Positions 18,275 to 28,480 of a stretch of 64,000 nucleotides of DNA are shown in pieces (position 1 is the first letter of the stretch; every line of letters starts with the position of its first letter). The position numbers were made by a program, and so were the translations under genes. The stretch is taken from NCBI RefSeq assembly GCF_000745265.1, contig NZ_JQNN01000001.1:3968001-4032000 (forward strand), in the 5' to 3' direction. Origin of the DNA: Massilia sp. 9096. Its GTDB lineage: Bacteria; Pseudomonadota; Gammaproteobacteria; Burkholderiales; Burkholderiaceae_D. The notes beneath the pieces are model-generated. The model worked only from the letters and a program-made list of their open reading frames with translations. It was not told where the DNA came from and did no database searches.

Positions 18275-19108
18275 ATGGACAGAATCGCCGCCCTCAAGAG
18301 CATCGCCGCGCAAGCCGGTCGCGGCGACCTGACCTTTCCCACGAACGTCGAAGCGACGCTCAAGCTGCAACGCGCGCTGAGCGATCCCGACTGCCACGTC
18401 GACGAGGCCGCGCGCCTGGTGCAGACCGAGCCGCTGCTGGCCGCGCGCACCGTCGCCATCGCCAACTCGGCCGCCTACAACCGCACCGGCCACGACGTCA
18501 CCAACGTGCGCGCGGCGGTGCAGCGCGTCGGCTTTCGCGCGCTGGGTGCGCTGGCGGCCGCCGTCACCGTGCGCCAGCTGGCCGGCAGCATCCAGGAACC
18601 GGGCCTGCGCGCCAAGGCCGATCAGCTCTGGAAGCACTCGACCCACGTGGCGGCGCTGTCGCAGGTGATCGCGCGGCGCGTGTCGAACGTCGATCCGGAC
18701 ACGGCGATGTTCGCCGGCATCGTGCACGAAGTCGGCGGCTTTTACGTGCTGTCGCGCGCGCCCGAGTTTCCGGACCTGCTGGAAGGCGGCGCCGACGAGT
18801 GGCTCGAGTTCGGAGAAACCGCGGTCGGCCGCGGCGTGCTGCTCAAGCTGGGCGTACCGGCGCCGGTGATGGGCGCGATCGAAGCGCTCTGGAACGGCAT
18901 GCGGGCCCTGCCGCCGGAAACCCTGGGCGACACGCTGCTGCTGGCGAACGACCTGTCGCCGGTGCCCTCGCCGCTGCTGGAACGGCCGGGCATGGCCGGG
19001 CTGCAGACGGTTGCGACGATCGACTTCACGGTCGGCAATGGCACCCTGGCCGGCATCCTGCTCGAATCCGAAGCCGAAGTCCGCGGCCTGGAAGCGGCGC
19101 TGGCCTGA
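18275..19108 (+). CDS. HDOD-domain protein
   Basis: This is a 277-residue protein made largely of an HDOD domain, a catalytically dead relative of HD phosphohydrolases found in bacterial signalling. Recognisable segments are TLKLQRALSDPDCHVDEAARLVQTEPLLAARTVAIAN, YNRTGHDVTNVRAAVQRVGFRAL and the middle portion FAGIVHEVGGFYVL, where a true HD enzyme would have its metal pair. Members often act in motility, biofilm or c-di-GMP pathways, but no partner gene is visible here. It follows the 93-residue protein by 4 bases. Downstream are the two RNA-like units, which read in the opposite direction. Confidence 0.9.
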   Translation: MDRIAALKSIAAQAGRGDLTFPTNVEATLKLQRALSDPDCHVDEAARLVQTEPLLAARTVAIANSAAYNRTGHDVTNVRAAVQRVGFRALGALAAAVTVRQLAGSIQEPGLRAKADQLWKHSTHVAALSQVIARRVSNVDPDTAMFAGIVHEVGGFYVLSRAPEFPDLLEGGADEWLEFGETAVGRGVLLKLGVPAPVMGAIEALWNGMRALPPETLGDTLLLANDLSPVPSPLLERPGMAGLQTVATIDFTVGNGTLAGILLESEAEVRGLEAALA

Positions 19109-19149
19109 CATCTTCGCCAGTGCGATCTTCGCCAGTGCGCCGCGCGGGC

Positions 19150-19258
19150 AAAAAAACGCCCGCTTCGAGAGCGGGCTAAGTCCAAAACTAGGGATGTCCT
19201 GAAAGAGACGAGTCCATCTTAGTTCGCTCGACATTCAGACTCTGTGCGCTGACTCACA
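19150..19258 (-). ncRNA. Candidate small RNA unit 1 of a tandem pair
   Basis: On the minus strand this unit starts with a TGTGA-N5-CGCACAGAG block (19258-19240). It continues with 22 variable bases and then a 40-base core (19217-19178) that is identical to the second unit. It ends in a 7-bp GCCCGCT/AGCGGGC hairpin (19158-19176) followed by seven T. Spacing between blocks is the same in both units. The upstream DNA is AT-rich. A short reading frame through the core (WTRLFQDIPSFGL) is also kept in both, so a tiny peptide cannot be excluded. No known RNA family was recognised. Confidence 0.5.
19178..19217 (-). repeat. 40-bp direct repeat, copy 1
   Basis: A perfect 40-base direct repeat with the copy at 19345-19384, offset by 167 bases. 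It is the shared core of the two candidate small RNA units and ends one base before the terminator stem. Confidence 0.95.
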
Positions 19259-19310
19259 CTTGTTAAATTTTTTGATCTAAATCTGTAACGTTGGGTTTTC
19301 CCGCGTACGC

Positions 19311-19425
19311 AAAAAAAAACCCGCTCCGTTAAGGGGAGCGGGTGAAGTCCAAAACTAGGGATGTCCTGAAAGAGACGAGTCCATGTTAAGGCAGGCTTGA
19401 CGGTGTCTCTGTGCGTTTCTTCACA
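19311..19425 (-). ncRNA. Candidate small RNA unit 2 of a tandem pair
   Basis: This has the same architecture as unit 1: TGTGA-N5-CGCACAGAG (19425-19407), 22 variable bases, the identical 40-base core (19384-19345), then an 8-bp CCCGCTCC/GGAGCGGG hairpin (19320-19342) and nine T on the minus strand. The terminator stems differ in sequence between units but occupy the same place. The 19426-19484 stretch upstream is AT-rich and could hold the promoter, although no clear -35/-10 pair stands out. The unit lies after the secF terminator, so it is not simply part of the sec operon. Confidence 0.5.
19345..19384 (-). repeat. 40-bp direct repeat, copy 2
   Basis: The second perfect copy of the 40-base core at 19178-19217. 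No inverted terminal repeats or target duplications flank it. Confidence 0.95.
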
Positions 19426-19484
19426 TAAGCAAATAAACATGCATAAATCGCTGATTTAACATTGAGGAATTGAGATAACTCAAT

Positions 19485-19521
19485 AAAAAAGCCGCCTCGG
19501 CCAAGCCGGGCGGCTTTTTTT
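19485..19521. terminator. Bidirectional terminator after secF
   Basis: A GCCGCC(T)CGG/CCGGGCGGC stem is flanked by an A-run at 19485-19490 and a T-run from 19515. It would stop secF transcripts on the minus strand and any plus-strand transcript approaching secF. Confidence 0.8.
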
Positions 19522-19540
19522 ACATCACGAGCGTCGCGTC

Positions 19541-20563
19541 TTAGACCACGGCGCCGCCGGTGTCGTCGCGTTCCTTGACCGGCTTGACCAGGTCTTCGCG
19601 CTTCACGCCCAGCCACATGGCGATCGCCGCCGCCACGAACACCGACGAGTAGATACCGAACAGGATACCGATGGTCAGCGCGATGGCGAAGTAGTGCAGC
19701 GCCTCGCCGCCGAAGAACAGCATCGACAGCACCATCATCTCGGTACAGCCGTGGGTGATGATCGTGCGCGAGATCGTGCTGGTGATCGCATGGTCGATGA
19801 CCTGGGTCACGGACAGCTTGCGCTCCTTGCGGAAGGTTTCGCGGATCCGGTCGAAGATCACGACCGATTCGTTGACCGAGTAACCCAGCACCGCCAGGAT
19901 CGCGGCCAGCACGGTCAGCGAGAATTCCCACTGGAAGAAGGCGAAGAAGCCGAGGATGATCACGACGTCGTGCAGGTTGGCGATGATCGCCGCCACCGCG
20001 AATTTCCATTCGAAGCGCACGGCCAGGTAGATCATCACGCCGATCACGACCATGATCAGTGCGTTCAAGCCGTTGGTCGCCAGCTCGTCGCCGACCTGGG
20101 CGCCGACCGAGTCGACACGCTGCAGGCCGACCAGCTCGCTGCCTGCGGCATTCACGCAGCTGGTATGCGCAACCGGTTCGCCCTTGGCGCCGATCAGCTG
20201 GACCTGCTTGGACGTACCGCCCTCGCCCGCGCACAGCGTGTTGAACACGACGTTCGACGCGGCCACGTCGGTCTTGCCCTTGCGCACCGGCAGGCGCAGC
20301 AGCACATCGTTGGCGGTGCCGAAGCTGGTCACCTCAGGCTGCGCGTAACCCAGCTGGGTCAAGCCGGCGCGGATCTTTTCCTGGTCGGCAGCATGCGGGT
20401 AACGCAGCTCCATCACGGTGCCGCCGGTGAACTCGACCGAGAAGTGCAGGCCCTTGGTCACCAGGAAAAATACCGCAGCAACGAAGGTCAGCGCCGAGAT
20501 CGCATTGAAAATCAACGCGTTGCGCATGAACGGGATGTCCCGTTTGATCTTGAAAAATTCCAT
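19541..20563 (-). CDS. secF: Protein translocase subunit SecF
   Basis: This is an inner-membrane component of the SecDF-YajC complex, which uses the proton gradient to pull exported proteins to the periplasm. It has 340 residues and six expected helices. Family landmarks are FSVEFTGGTVMELR near the N-terminus, ILAVLGYSVNESVVIFDRIRE (D/R motif of the fourth helix) and TSISRTII-like STISRTIITHGCTEMM. The ATG lies 18 bases after the secD stop, in the standard secD-secF order. A loop of about 40 residues (AGEGGTSKQVQLIGAKG) in the periplasmic domain is longer than in E. coli. Confidence 0.97.
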   Translation of the reverse strand: MEFFKIKRDIPFMRNALIFNAISALTFVAAVFFLVTKGLHFSVEFTGGTVMELRYPHAADQEKIRAGLTQLGYAQPEVTSFGTANDVLLRLPVRKGKTDVAASNVVFNTLCAGEGGTSKQVQLIGAKGEPVAHTSCVNAAGSELVGLQRVDSVGAQVGDELATNGLNALIMVVIGVMIYLAVRFEWKFAVAAIIANLHDVVIILGFFAFFQWEFSLTVLAAILAVLGYSVNESVVIFDRIRETFRKERKLSVTQVIDHAITSTISRTIITHGCTEMMVLSMLFFGGEALHYFAIALTIGILFGIYSSVFVAAAIAMWLGVKREDLVKPVKERDDTGGAVV

Positions 20564-20581
20564 GTTGGTCCTCGCTCCTGC

Positions 20582-22486
20582 TTATTTCTTGAGGCCGGCG
20601 CGCTTGGCGCCGGCACCCGCGGTCGCGGTGACGCCGGGCGTCCACACGGTGCCGATGGCGATCTTGCCGAGTTTCTTCTTGCGGCCGTACCACAGGTTGA
20701 CCACGCCGCGCGAGACGAACACCGCCGAGAACATCGACGTCAGGATGCCCAGGCAGTGCACGATCGCGAAACCGCGTACCGGGCCCGAGCCGAACACCAG
20801 CAGCGCCAGGCCGACGATCAGGGTCGTCACGTTCGAGTCCAGGATGGTCGCCCAGGCGCGGTCGAAACCGGCCGCGATCGCCGCCTGCGGCGTGTTGCCG
20901 CTACGCAGCTCTTCGCGGATGCGCTCGTTGATCAGCACGTTGGCGTCGATCGCCATACCCAGCGCCAGCGCGATTGCGGCGATACCCGGCAGCGTCAGCG
21001 TGGCGTGCAGCGTCGACAGGATGGCCAGCAGGAACAGCAGGTTGCAGGCCAGCGCCACCACGCTGAAGAAGCCGAACAGCTGGTAGTAGATCACCATGAA
21101 GATCGCGATCGCGACGAAGCCCCACACGGTCGAGTGCAGGCCGCGCGCGATGTTTTCCGCGCCCAGCTGCGGGCCGACCACGCGCTCTTCGACGAATTCC
21201 ATCGGCGCCGACAGCGCGCCCGACTTCAGCAGCAGCGCCAGTTCGGCTGCTTGCTGCGGCGTGAAATTGCCGGTGGTCTGGAAGTTCTTGCCGAACTCGC
21301 CCTGGATGGTCGCCACCTGCAGCACGGTGTACTTGCCCTTTTCCTTCAGCAGGGTCGCCATGTGCTTGCCGACGTTCTCGCGGGTGAAGGCGCGCATCTT
21401 GCGGCCGCCCTCGTCGTTCAGCTCGATGTTCACGTCCGGGTGCTGGTTCTGGTCGAAGCCGGCGGTGGCGCCGACGACCGAACCACCGGCCGCGATGACG
21501 TCCTTCGACACCACCACCGGCACGCCCTCGCCCTGGGTGAACAGTTCCGAGTTCAGCGGGATCGTGGCGTTCAGTTCGGTGCCGCGGGTGATGGACTCGT
21601 CGACCGCGCGGAATTCCAGGGTCGCGGTGCGGCCGATGATGTCCTTCGCATGGGCCACGTCCTGCACGCCCGGCAGCTCGACCACGATGCGGTCGGCGCC
21701 CTGCTGCTGGATGACCGGTTCGGTCACACCCAGTTCGTTGATGCGCTTGCCGAGAGTCGAGATGTTCTGCTTGACGCCCTCTTCGATCACGCGCTGCAGC
21801 GCGGCCGGCTTGAGGCTGACGACCAGCTTCTGGTCGGTACCGTCGGCGGCGTCCTGGAACTGCAGGTCGGCGTTGGCGTTGGCGAGCACGCTGCGCGCCT
21901 GCGTGCGCGTGGCTTCGTCGCGGAAGCGGATCTCGAGATGGTCGCCGACGCGGTCGATGCCGGCGTGGCGCACGTTCTGCTCGCGCAGCAGGCTGCGCGC
22001 GGACGACTGGATCGCCTTCATGCGGGTGTCCAGCGTCTCCTTGGTATTCACCTGCAGCATGAAGTGCACGCCGCCGCGCAGGTCCAGGCCCAGGTTCATC
22101 GGCTGGGCGCCCAGCTTCTGCATCCACAGCGGGGTGTTTTTCGCCAGGTTGACGGTGACGATGTAGTCGGGATCGGTCGGGTCGCGGTTCAGGTCGCGCT
22201 CGAGCGCGGCCTTGGCCTTGAACTGGGCGTCCGGCGTCTTGAAGCGCGCGCGCACGGCGCTGCTGTCGCCGGCGCTTTCCAGCACGACGTCTTCGGCGGC
22301 GATGCCTTCACGCGTGAGCGCATCGGCGACCTGGGTGGTGGTGGCGCTGGTGATATGGACGGTCTGCTTGCCGGTGGTGATCTGCAGCGCCGGCGAATCC
22401 ACGAAATAGTTGGGCGCCGTGTACAACAGGCCAAGCAGCACCGTCACCAGGATCAGTGCGTATTTCCAGATGGGATAGCGGTTCAT
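20582..22486 (-). CDS. secD: Protein translocase subunit SecD
   Basis: This is the partner of SecF in the SecDF accessory translocase. The 634-residue length is normal. It shows the first helix YPIWKYALILVTVLLGLLYTAPN and the conserved GLDLRGGVHFMLQV at the start of the periplasmic P1 domain. IVVELPGVQD and TATLEFRAV follow in the porter region. GIAAIALALGMAIDANVLINERIREELR marks the proton-coupling helix with its Asp, and AIAAGFDRAWATILDSNVTTLI follows. It lies 10 bases after yajC and 18 before secF on the minus strand. Confidence 0.97.
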   Translation of the reverse strand: MNRYPIWKYALILVTVLLGLLYTAPNYFVDSPALQITTGKQTVHITSATTTQVADALTREGIAAEDVVLESAGDSSAVRARFKTPDAQFKAKAALERDLNRDPTDPDYIVTVNLAKNTPLWMQKLGAQPMNLGLDLRGGVHFMLQVNTKETLDTRMKAIQSSARSLLREQNVRHAGIDRVGDHLEIRFRDEATRTQARSVLANANADLQFQDAADGTDQKLVVSLKPAALQRVIEEGVKQNISTLGKRINELGVTEPVIQQQGADRIVVELPGVQDVAHAKDIIGRTATLEFRAVDESITRGTELNATIPLNSELFTQGEGVPVVVSKDVIAAGGSVVGATAGFDQNQHPDVNIELNDEGGRKMRAFTRENVGKHMATLLKEKGKYTVLQVATIQGEFGKNFQTTGNFTPQQAAELALLLKSGALSAPMEFVEERVVGPQLGAENIARGLHSTVWGFVAIAIFMVIYYQLFGFFSVVALACNLLFLLAILSTLHATLTLPGIAAIALALGMAIDANVLINERIREELRSGNTPQAAIAAGFDRAWATILDSNVTTLIVGLALLVFGSGPVRGFAIVHCLGILTSMFSAVFVSRGVVNLWYGRKKKLGKIAIGTVWTPGVTATAGAGAKRAGLKK

Positions 22487-22496
22487 GATGGTCGGA

Positions 22497-22835
22497 TTAC
22501 AGTGACTTCAGGGTGCCCTTCGGCATCACGGCCGTGACGGCGTTCTTCTGCACGACGAGTTCGGTACCGGCCGAGACTTCGATGGTCACGTAGGCGTCGG
22601 TCACCTTGGTCACGCGGCCGAGCACGCCGCCGACGGTGATCACTTCGTCGCCCTTGGCAAGCGCGTCCATCATCGTGCGGAGTTCTTTCTGGCGCTTCTG
22701 CTGCGGACGGATCATGAGGAAATACATGACCACGACCATGATGATGATCGGTGCAAACGTAGTCAGGCTGCCCAGCAGGCCGGCGTTGCCGGCGGCGTCG
22801 GCAGTTTGCGCGTAAGCGTTGGAAATGAAGAACAC
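22497..22835 (-). CDS. yajC: SecDF accessory subunit YajC
   Basis: This is a small single-helix inner-membrane protein of the Sec holo-translocon. The GTG at 22835 with CGGAG upstream gives 112 residues, the usual YajC size. A longer open frame upstream lacks a ribosome-binding site at the alternatives. The helix LTTFAPIIIMVVVMYFLMIRPQQKRQKEL and the cytoplasmic GDEVITVGGVLGRVTKVTDAYVTIEV are unmistakable. It is cotranscribed with secD, which starts 10 bases later. Confidence 0.95.
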   Translation of the reverse strand: MFFISNAYAQTADAAGNAGLLGSLTTFAPIIIMVVVMYFLMIRPQQKRQKELRTMMDALAKGDEVITVGGVLGRVTKVTDAYVTIEVSAGTELVVQKNAVTAVMPKGTLKSL

Positions 22836-23000
22836 AAGGACTCCGATTTGTAATGGTATGTGGAAAAACAAGCGCTGTATTCTAGCACCCGTGGTCTGGC
22901 CAAGGTCACTTTCGGCCATGTGGTTACGTCGTTCCTGATTGCAAGACGTTAGCAGGAATTTAATTGGATGGGAAAGGATGTCCCGGGGTTCCCCATGCAT

Positions 23001-23035
23001 GGCGCATATGGCGTTGCAAGTACGCCATATGCGCC
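23001..23035. other. Strong palindromic hairpin between tgt and yajC
   Basis: A perfect 13-bp inverted repeat (23001-23013 with 23023-23035) with a 9-base loop starts 9 bases past the tgt stop codon. No T-run follows on either strand, so it is not a classical terminator. It may stabilise the tgt mRNA end or bind a protein. The stem contains CATATG. Confidence 0.7.
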
Positions 23036-23044
23036 TCGGGTCGC

Positions 23045-25247
<2,203 letters not shown>

Positions 25248-25400
25248 TTGTGGGTAAAACGATGCTGGGAGCCTTACAATAGAGGCTCGAGCGTATGTGG
25301 CGAACCCTCTATTTTACACGCTGATTCCGAGCAGAGGGCGCGGACCGGCCGCAAGGCGGCTCATCCTGCAACGCCGACAACACGCGCCAGACCTGTCTTT

Positions 25401-27518
25401 ATGCCCGCAACGAACCCAAAAAACCCGGAGTCCGCTTCGGCCAGCACCCCGCCCAAGGCCGCGGCGAAGAAACCGGCCAAGCCGGCGGCGTCCATCGAAA
25501 GCAAGCTCGCCAAGCTCGGCCTGCGCACCGACATGGACCTGGTGCTGCACCTGCCGATGCGCTACGAGGACGAGACCCAGATCGTGCCGATCCGCGAGGC
25601 CTGCCTGCGCGGCGGCCACGTCTCGCAGGTCGAGGGCGTCGTCACCAAGAACGAGATCGCCTATAAACCGCGGCGCCAGCTGCTGGTGTCGATCGCCGAC
25701 GAGACCTCGGACATCCAGCTGCGCTTCATGAATTTCTACGGCAGCCAGGTCAAGCAGCTGGCCGAGGGCACGCGCGTACGCGCGCGCGCGGAAGTCCGGC
25801 ACGGCTTCTTCGGCGCCGAGATGGTCCATCCGGTCTACAAGATCGTCAACGAGGGCGCACCGCTGCCGAATGCCCTCACGCCGGTGTACCCGGCTGGCGA
25901 AGGCCTGTCGCAGACCGTGCTGCGGCGCGCGATCGCCGACGCCATGCGCCGCGTCGACTGGACCGATACGGTGCCGCAATCGGTGCGCACGCGCTTGAAC
26001 CTGGCCGAGTTCCAGCCGGCGGTGCGCCTGCTGCACTACCCGCCGCCGGACGTCGACGAGCACGCGCTGACCGAGCGCACCCATCCGGCCTGGAACCGCG
26101 TCAAATTCGACGAGCTGCTGGCCCAGCAGCTGTCCCTGAAACGGGCGCAGCAGGCGCGCCGCGAAAAAGGCGCCCCTAGCCTGGCTGCGGTCGGTCAACT
26201 GTCGGAAGCGTTCCTGAAAGTGCTGCCGTTCGCGCTGACCGGCGCCCAGCAGCGCGTGGTCAAGGAAATCCGCGCCGACCTGGTCGAAGACTATCCGATG
26301 CAGCGCCTGCTGCAGGGCGACGTCGGCAGCGGCAAGACCGTGGTCGCCGCGCTGGCGGCCGCCCAGGCGATCGACAGCGGCTACCAGGCCGCGCTGATGG
26401 CGCCGACCGAGATCCTGGCCGAGCAGCACTTCCGCAAGATCGCCGCGTGGATGGAGCCGCTCGGCGTGAAGGTCGCCTGGCTGACCGGCAGCCTGAAGAA
26501 AAAGGAAAAGCAGGCCGCCAGCGAACTGGTCGAATCGGGCCAGGCCCAGCTGGTGGTCGGCACCCACGCGCTCATTCAAGACACCGTGCAGTTCGCGAAG
26601 CTCGGCATCGTCATCGTCGACGAGCAGCACCGCTTCGGCGTCGGCCAGCGCCTCCTGCTGCGCAACAAGGGCAGCGACGGCCTGGTGCCGCACCAGCTGA
26701 TGATGTCGGCCACGCCGATCCCGCGCACGCTGGCGATGACCTACTACGCCGACCTGGAAGTGTCGATCATCGACGAGCTGCCGCCGGGACGCAGCCCGAT
26801 CGTCACGCGCGCGATCGACCAGAACCGGCGCGACGAGGTGATCGAACGCGTGCACGCGGCCGCGCTCGAAGGTCGGCAGGCGTACTGGGTCTGTCCGCTG
26901 ATCGAGGAATCGGAAGCGCTGCAGCTGCAGACCGCCACCGAGACCTTCGAGACGCTGGCGGCCTCGCTGCCCGACCTGGTGGTCGGCCTGGTGCACGGCC
27001 GCATGAAGCCGGCCGAGAAGCAGGCGATCATGGACGGCTTCTCGGCCGGCGAGGTGCACGTGCTGGTGGCGACCACCGTGATCGAAGTCGGCGTCGACGT
27101 GCCCAACGCTTCGCTGATGGTGATCGAGCATGCCGAGCGCTTCGGCCTGTCGCAGCTGCACCAGCTGCGCGGGCGCGTCGGGCGCGGCTCGGCGGCCAGC
27201 GTCTGCCTGCTGCTGTACCAGAGCCCGCTCGGTCCGGTGGCCAAGCAGCGCCTGATGACGATGCGCGAGACCACCGACGGCTTCGAGATCGCACGGCGCG
27301 ACCTAGAAATCCGCGGCCCCGGCGAATTCCTCGGCGCGCGCCAGTCGGGCCAGGCGATGCTGCGCTTCGCCAATCTCGAGACCGACCAGTGGATCGTCGA
27401 GCAGGCGCGCGACGTCGCGGCCTGGCTGCTGGATGCCGGCACGCCCGAGTTCGATGCGATCGTCGATGCGCACCTGCAGCGCTGGCTGGGCGGGCGCGAG
27501 GAGTTCCTCAAGGTCTGA
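25401..27518 (+). CDS. recG: ATP-dependent DNA helicase RecG
   Basis: This branch-migration helicase remodels stalled replication forks. The start MPATNPKNPES at 25401 gives 705 residues, close to the usual 690-700. The open frame continues further upstream through antisense queA sequence, which was excluded. No strong ribosome-binding site precedes the ATG. The N-terminus has a Lys/Ala/Pro-rich tail, then the wedge domain (PMRYEDETQIVPI). Helicase motifs follow: LLQGDVGSGKTVVAALAA (Walker A), VDEQHRFGVGQR (DEQH box), MSATPIPRTLAMT, TTVIEVGVDVPNA and QLRGRVGRG. The C-terminal ARQSGQAMLRFANL is typical. Confidence 0.95.
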   Translation: MPATNPKNPESASASTPPKAAAKKPAKPAASIESKLAKLGLRTDMDLVLHLPMRYEDETQIVPIREACLRGGHVSQVEGVVTKNEIAYKPRRQLLVSIADETSDIQLRFMNFYGSQVKQLAEGTRVRARAEVRHGFFGAEMVHPVYKIVNEGAPLPNALTPVYPAGEGLSQTVLRRAIADAMRRVDWTDTVPQSVRTRLNLAEFQPAVRLLHYPPPDVDEHALTERTHPAWNRVKFDELLAQQLSLKRAQQARREKGAPSLAAVGQLSEAFLKVLPFALTGAQQRVVKEIRADLVEDYPMQRLLQGDVGSGKTVVAALAAAQAIDSGYQAALMAPTEILAEQHFRKIAAWMEPLGVKVAWLTGSLKKKEKQAASELVESGQAQLVVGTHALIQDTVQFAKLGIVIVDEQHRFGVGQRLLLRNKGSDGLVPHQLMMSATPIPRTLAMTYYADLEVSIIDELPPGRSPIVTRAIDQNRRDEVIERVHAAALEGRQAYWVCPLIEESEALQLQTATETFETLAASLPDLVVGLVHGRMKPAEKQAIMDGFSAGEVHVLVATTVIEVGVDVPNASLMVIEHAERFGLSQLHQLRGRVGRGSAASVCLLLYQSPLGPVAKQRLMTMRETTDGFEIARRDLEIRGPGEFLGARQSGQAMLRFANLETDQWIVEQARDVAAWLLDAGTPEFDAIVDAHLQRWLGGREEFLKV

Positions 27519-27536
27519 TCGAGCGCCCCGGACGTG

Positions 27537-27567
27537 AAAAAGCCCGCATCGATGTGCGGGCTTTTTT
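27537..27567. terminator. Bidirectional terminator between recG and the Lys/Ala-rich gene
   Basis: An 8-bp AGCCCGCA/TGCGGGCT stem (27541-27562) is flanked by A-run and T-run on either side, placed to end recG and the convergent minus-strand gene. Confidence 0.85.
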
Positions 27568-27586
27568 ATTACTGGCGCTGCCGGGC

Positions 27587-27925
27587 TTACTTGGCGGCGG
27601 TGGTGGTGCTGGTCGTGCTGGTGCTGGTGGCGACGCTGGCGTCCTTGGTTTCGCTGTTGGTCTCGGCCTTCACCTTGGCGCGGGTAGCCTTCTTGGCTTT
27701 GTGCTCGGCCTTGGCGTGCTTGACGTCGGCTTTCACTTCCTGGCCGGCGGCTTTCGCATCGGCTGCCACGACGGCGGTGTCGTGCTTGGCTGTGGCTTTC
27801 ACGCCGGTCGGGGCAGCGACCGTGGTCGAGGTGGTGGTCGTGGTCGATGCCGGTGCGGTCGTGGTCTGGGCGAAGGCTGCGGTGGCGAACAGGGTAGCGA
27901 TCAGGGTGGCGACGGTGCGTTTCAT
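27587..27925 (-). CDS. Secreted Lys/Ala/Thr-rich small protein (Asr-like), paralogue A
   Basis: This is a 112-residue exported protein. The signal peptide MKRTVATLIATLFATAAFAQ ends in AFA-Q, a good signal peptidase I site. The mature part is low in complexity, with a Thr/Ala-rich N-terminal segment, a basic central segment (KADVKHAKAEHKAKKATRAK) and a Thr/Ser-rich tail ending TTTAAK. Composition and layout resemble E. coli acid-shock protein Asr and histone-like periplasmic proteins, but homology cannot be shown by eye. It follows paralogue B by 54 bases with no box of its own, so the two probably share one transcript. Confidence 0.8.
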   Translation of the reverse strand: MKRTVATLIATLFATAAFAQTTTAPASTTTTTSTTVAAPTGVKATAKHDTAVVAADAKAAGQEVKADVKHAKAEHKAKKATRAKVKAETNSETKDASVATSTSTTSTTTAAK

Positions 27926-27979
27926 GGTGGTGTCCTCGAATTGGTCTGGGTAAGGTTGCTGCTTGTTTTGGATGGCGGC

Positions 27980-28336
27980 TTATTTGCTGCCCGCGCTGGC
28001 GCCGGCGCTGGTGCCGGTTTCGGCGACCGTGCTTTGCTCGCTGGTCTTGGTGGTGTCGCTGGCCGGCTTGGCTTTGGCTTTGGCCTTGTGCTTGCTCTTG
28101 GCTTTGGCCGGCTTGGTGTCGGTGGTGGTCTTGGCGTCGCTGCCGGCGTTGGAACCGGTGTTGTTGGCGTCGGTTTGTGCAGCTTGCTTATCGTGCTGGG
28201 CGGCGGCCTTGCCGACGGCCGGCGACATGGTGGATGCGGGCGCGGCGGTCGGCGCCGGGCTGGTCGGTGCGGGAGTCTGTGCAAACGCAGCGGTGGCGAA
28301 CAGGCCGGCGATCAGGGTGGCGATGGTGCGTTTCAT
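27980..28336 (-). CDS. Secreted Lys/Ala-rich small protein (Asr-like), paralogue B
   Basis: This is a 118-residue exported protein whose signal peptide MKRTIATLIAGLFATAAFAQ is identical to that of paralogue C. The mature region has a Pro/Ala/Thr-rich stretch, then KPAKAKSKHKAKAKAKPA, then a Ser/Thr/Gly tail. GAGGA sits upstream of the ATG. The upstream region carries the four-half-site operator at 28427-28462. A role in acid or envelope stress is suggested by composition and operator, not proven. Confidence 0.8.
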   Translation of the reverse strand: MKRTIATLIAGLFATAAFAQTPAPTSPAPTAAPASTMSPAVGKAAAQHDKQAAQTDANNTGSNAGSDAKTTTDTKPAKAKSKHKAKAKAKPASDTTKTSEQSTVAETGTSAGASAGSK

Positions 28337-28426
28337 GATGAAGGGTCCTCGTTAGTTTTGGGGTTCAGTGCACATTCCCGTGTCACTTGATCCTAAAACG
28401 AGGCTCCCCTCTGCCCTGTTGACGGC

Positions 28427-28462
28427 CTTTACAATCGCTTACACCGCAGACAACTGCTTACA
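28427..28462 (-). promoter_or_regulatory. Four tandem TGTAAGC-like half-sites upstream of paralogue B
   Basis: On the minus strand, half-sites TGTAAGC, TGTCTGC, TGTAAGC and TGTAAAG begin at 28462, 28452, 28443 and 28433, with spacing of 10, 9 and 10 bases. The same array with the same spacing lies upstream of paralogue C. Directly repeated heptamers on one helix face are typical of OmpR/PhoB-family response regulators. The TGTAA-N5-TGTA core resembles the reported RstA box read in reverse. Confidence 0.6.
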
Positions 28463-28480
28463 ACTGGGCCGTATCCGGGG

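Noticed and set aside
19150..19425. Insertion-sequence ends or a MITE as explanation for the 40-bp repeats
   Set aside because: The copies are direct, not inverted. No transposase, inverted termini or target duplication is visible, and each copy ends in its own intrinsic terminator. The idea is kept only as a fallback.
25314..27161. A 615-codon open frame on the minus strand within recG
   Set aside because: It has the same shadow composition and no domain features, and the plus strand has all RecG helicase motifs.
27922..28355. Alternative frames (Pro/Arg-rich or Leu/Val-rich) across the Asr-like genes
   Set aside because: The repetitive Lys/Ala codons open all frames. Only the minus-strand frames begin with a signal peptide and a ribosome-binding site and are conserved among three copies.
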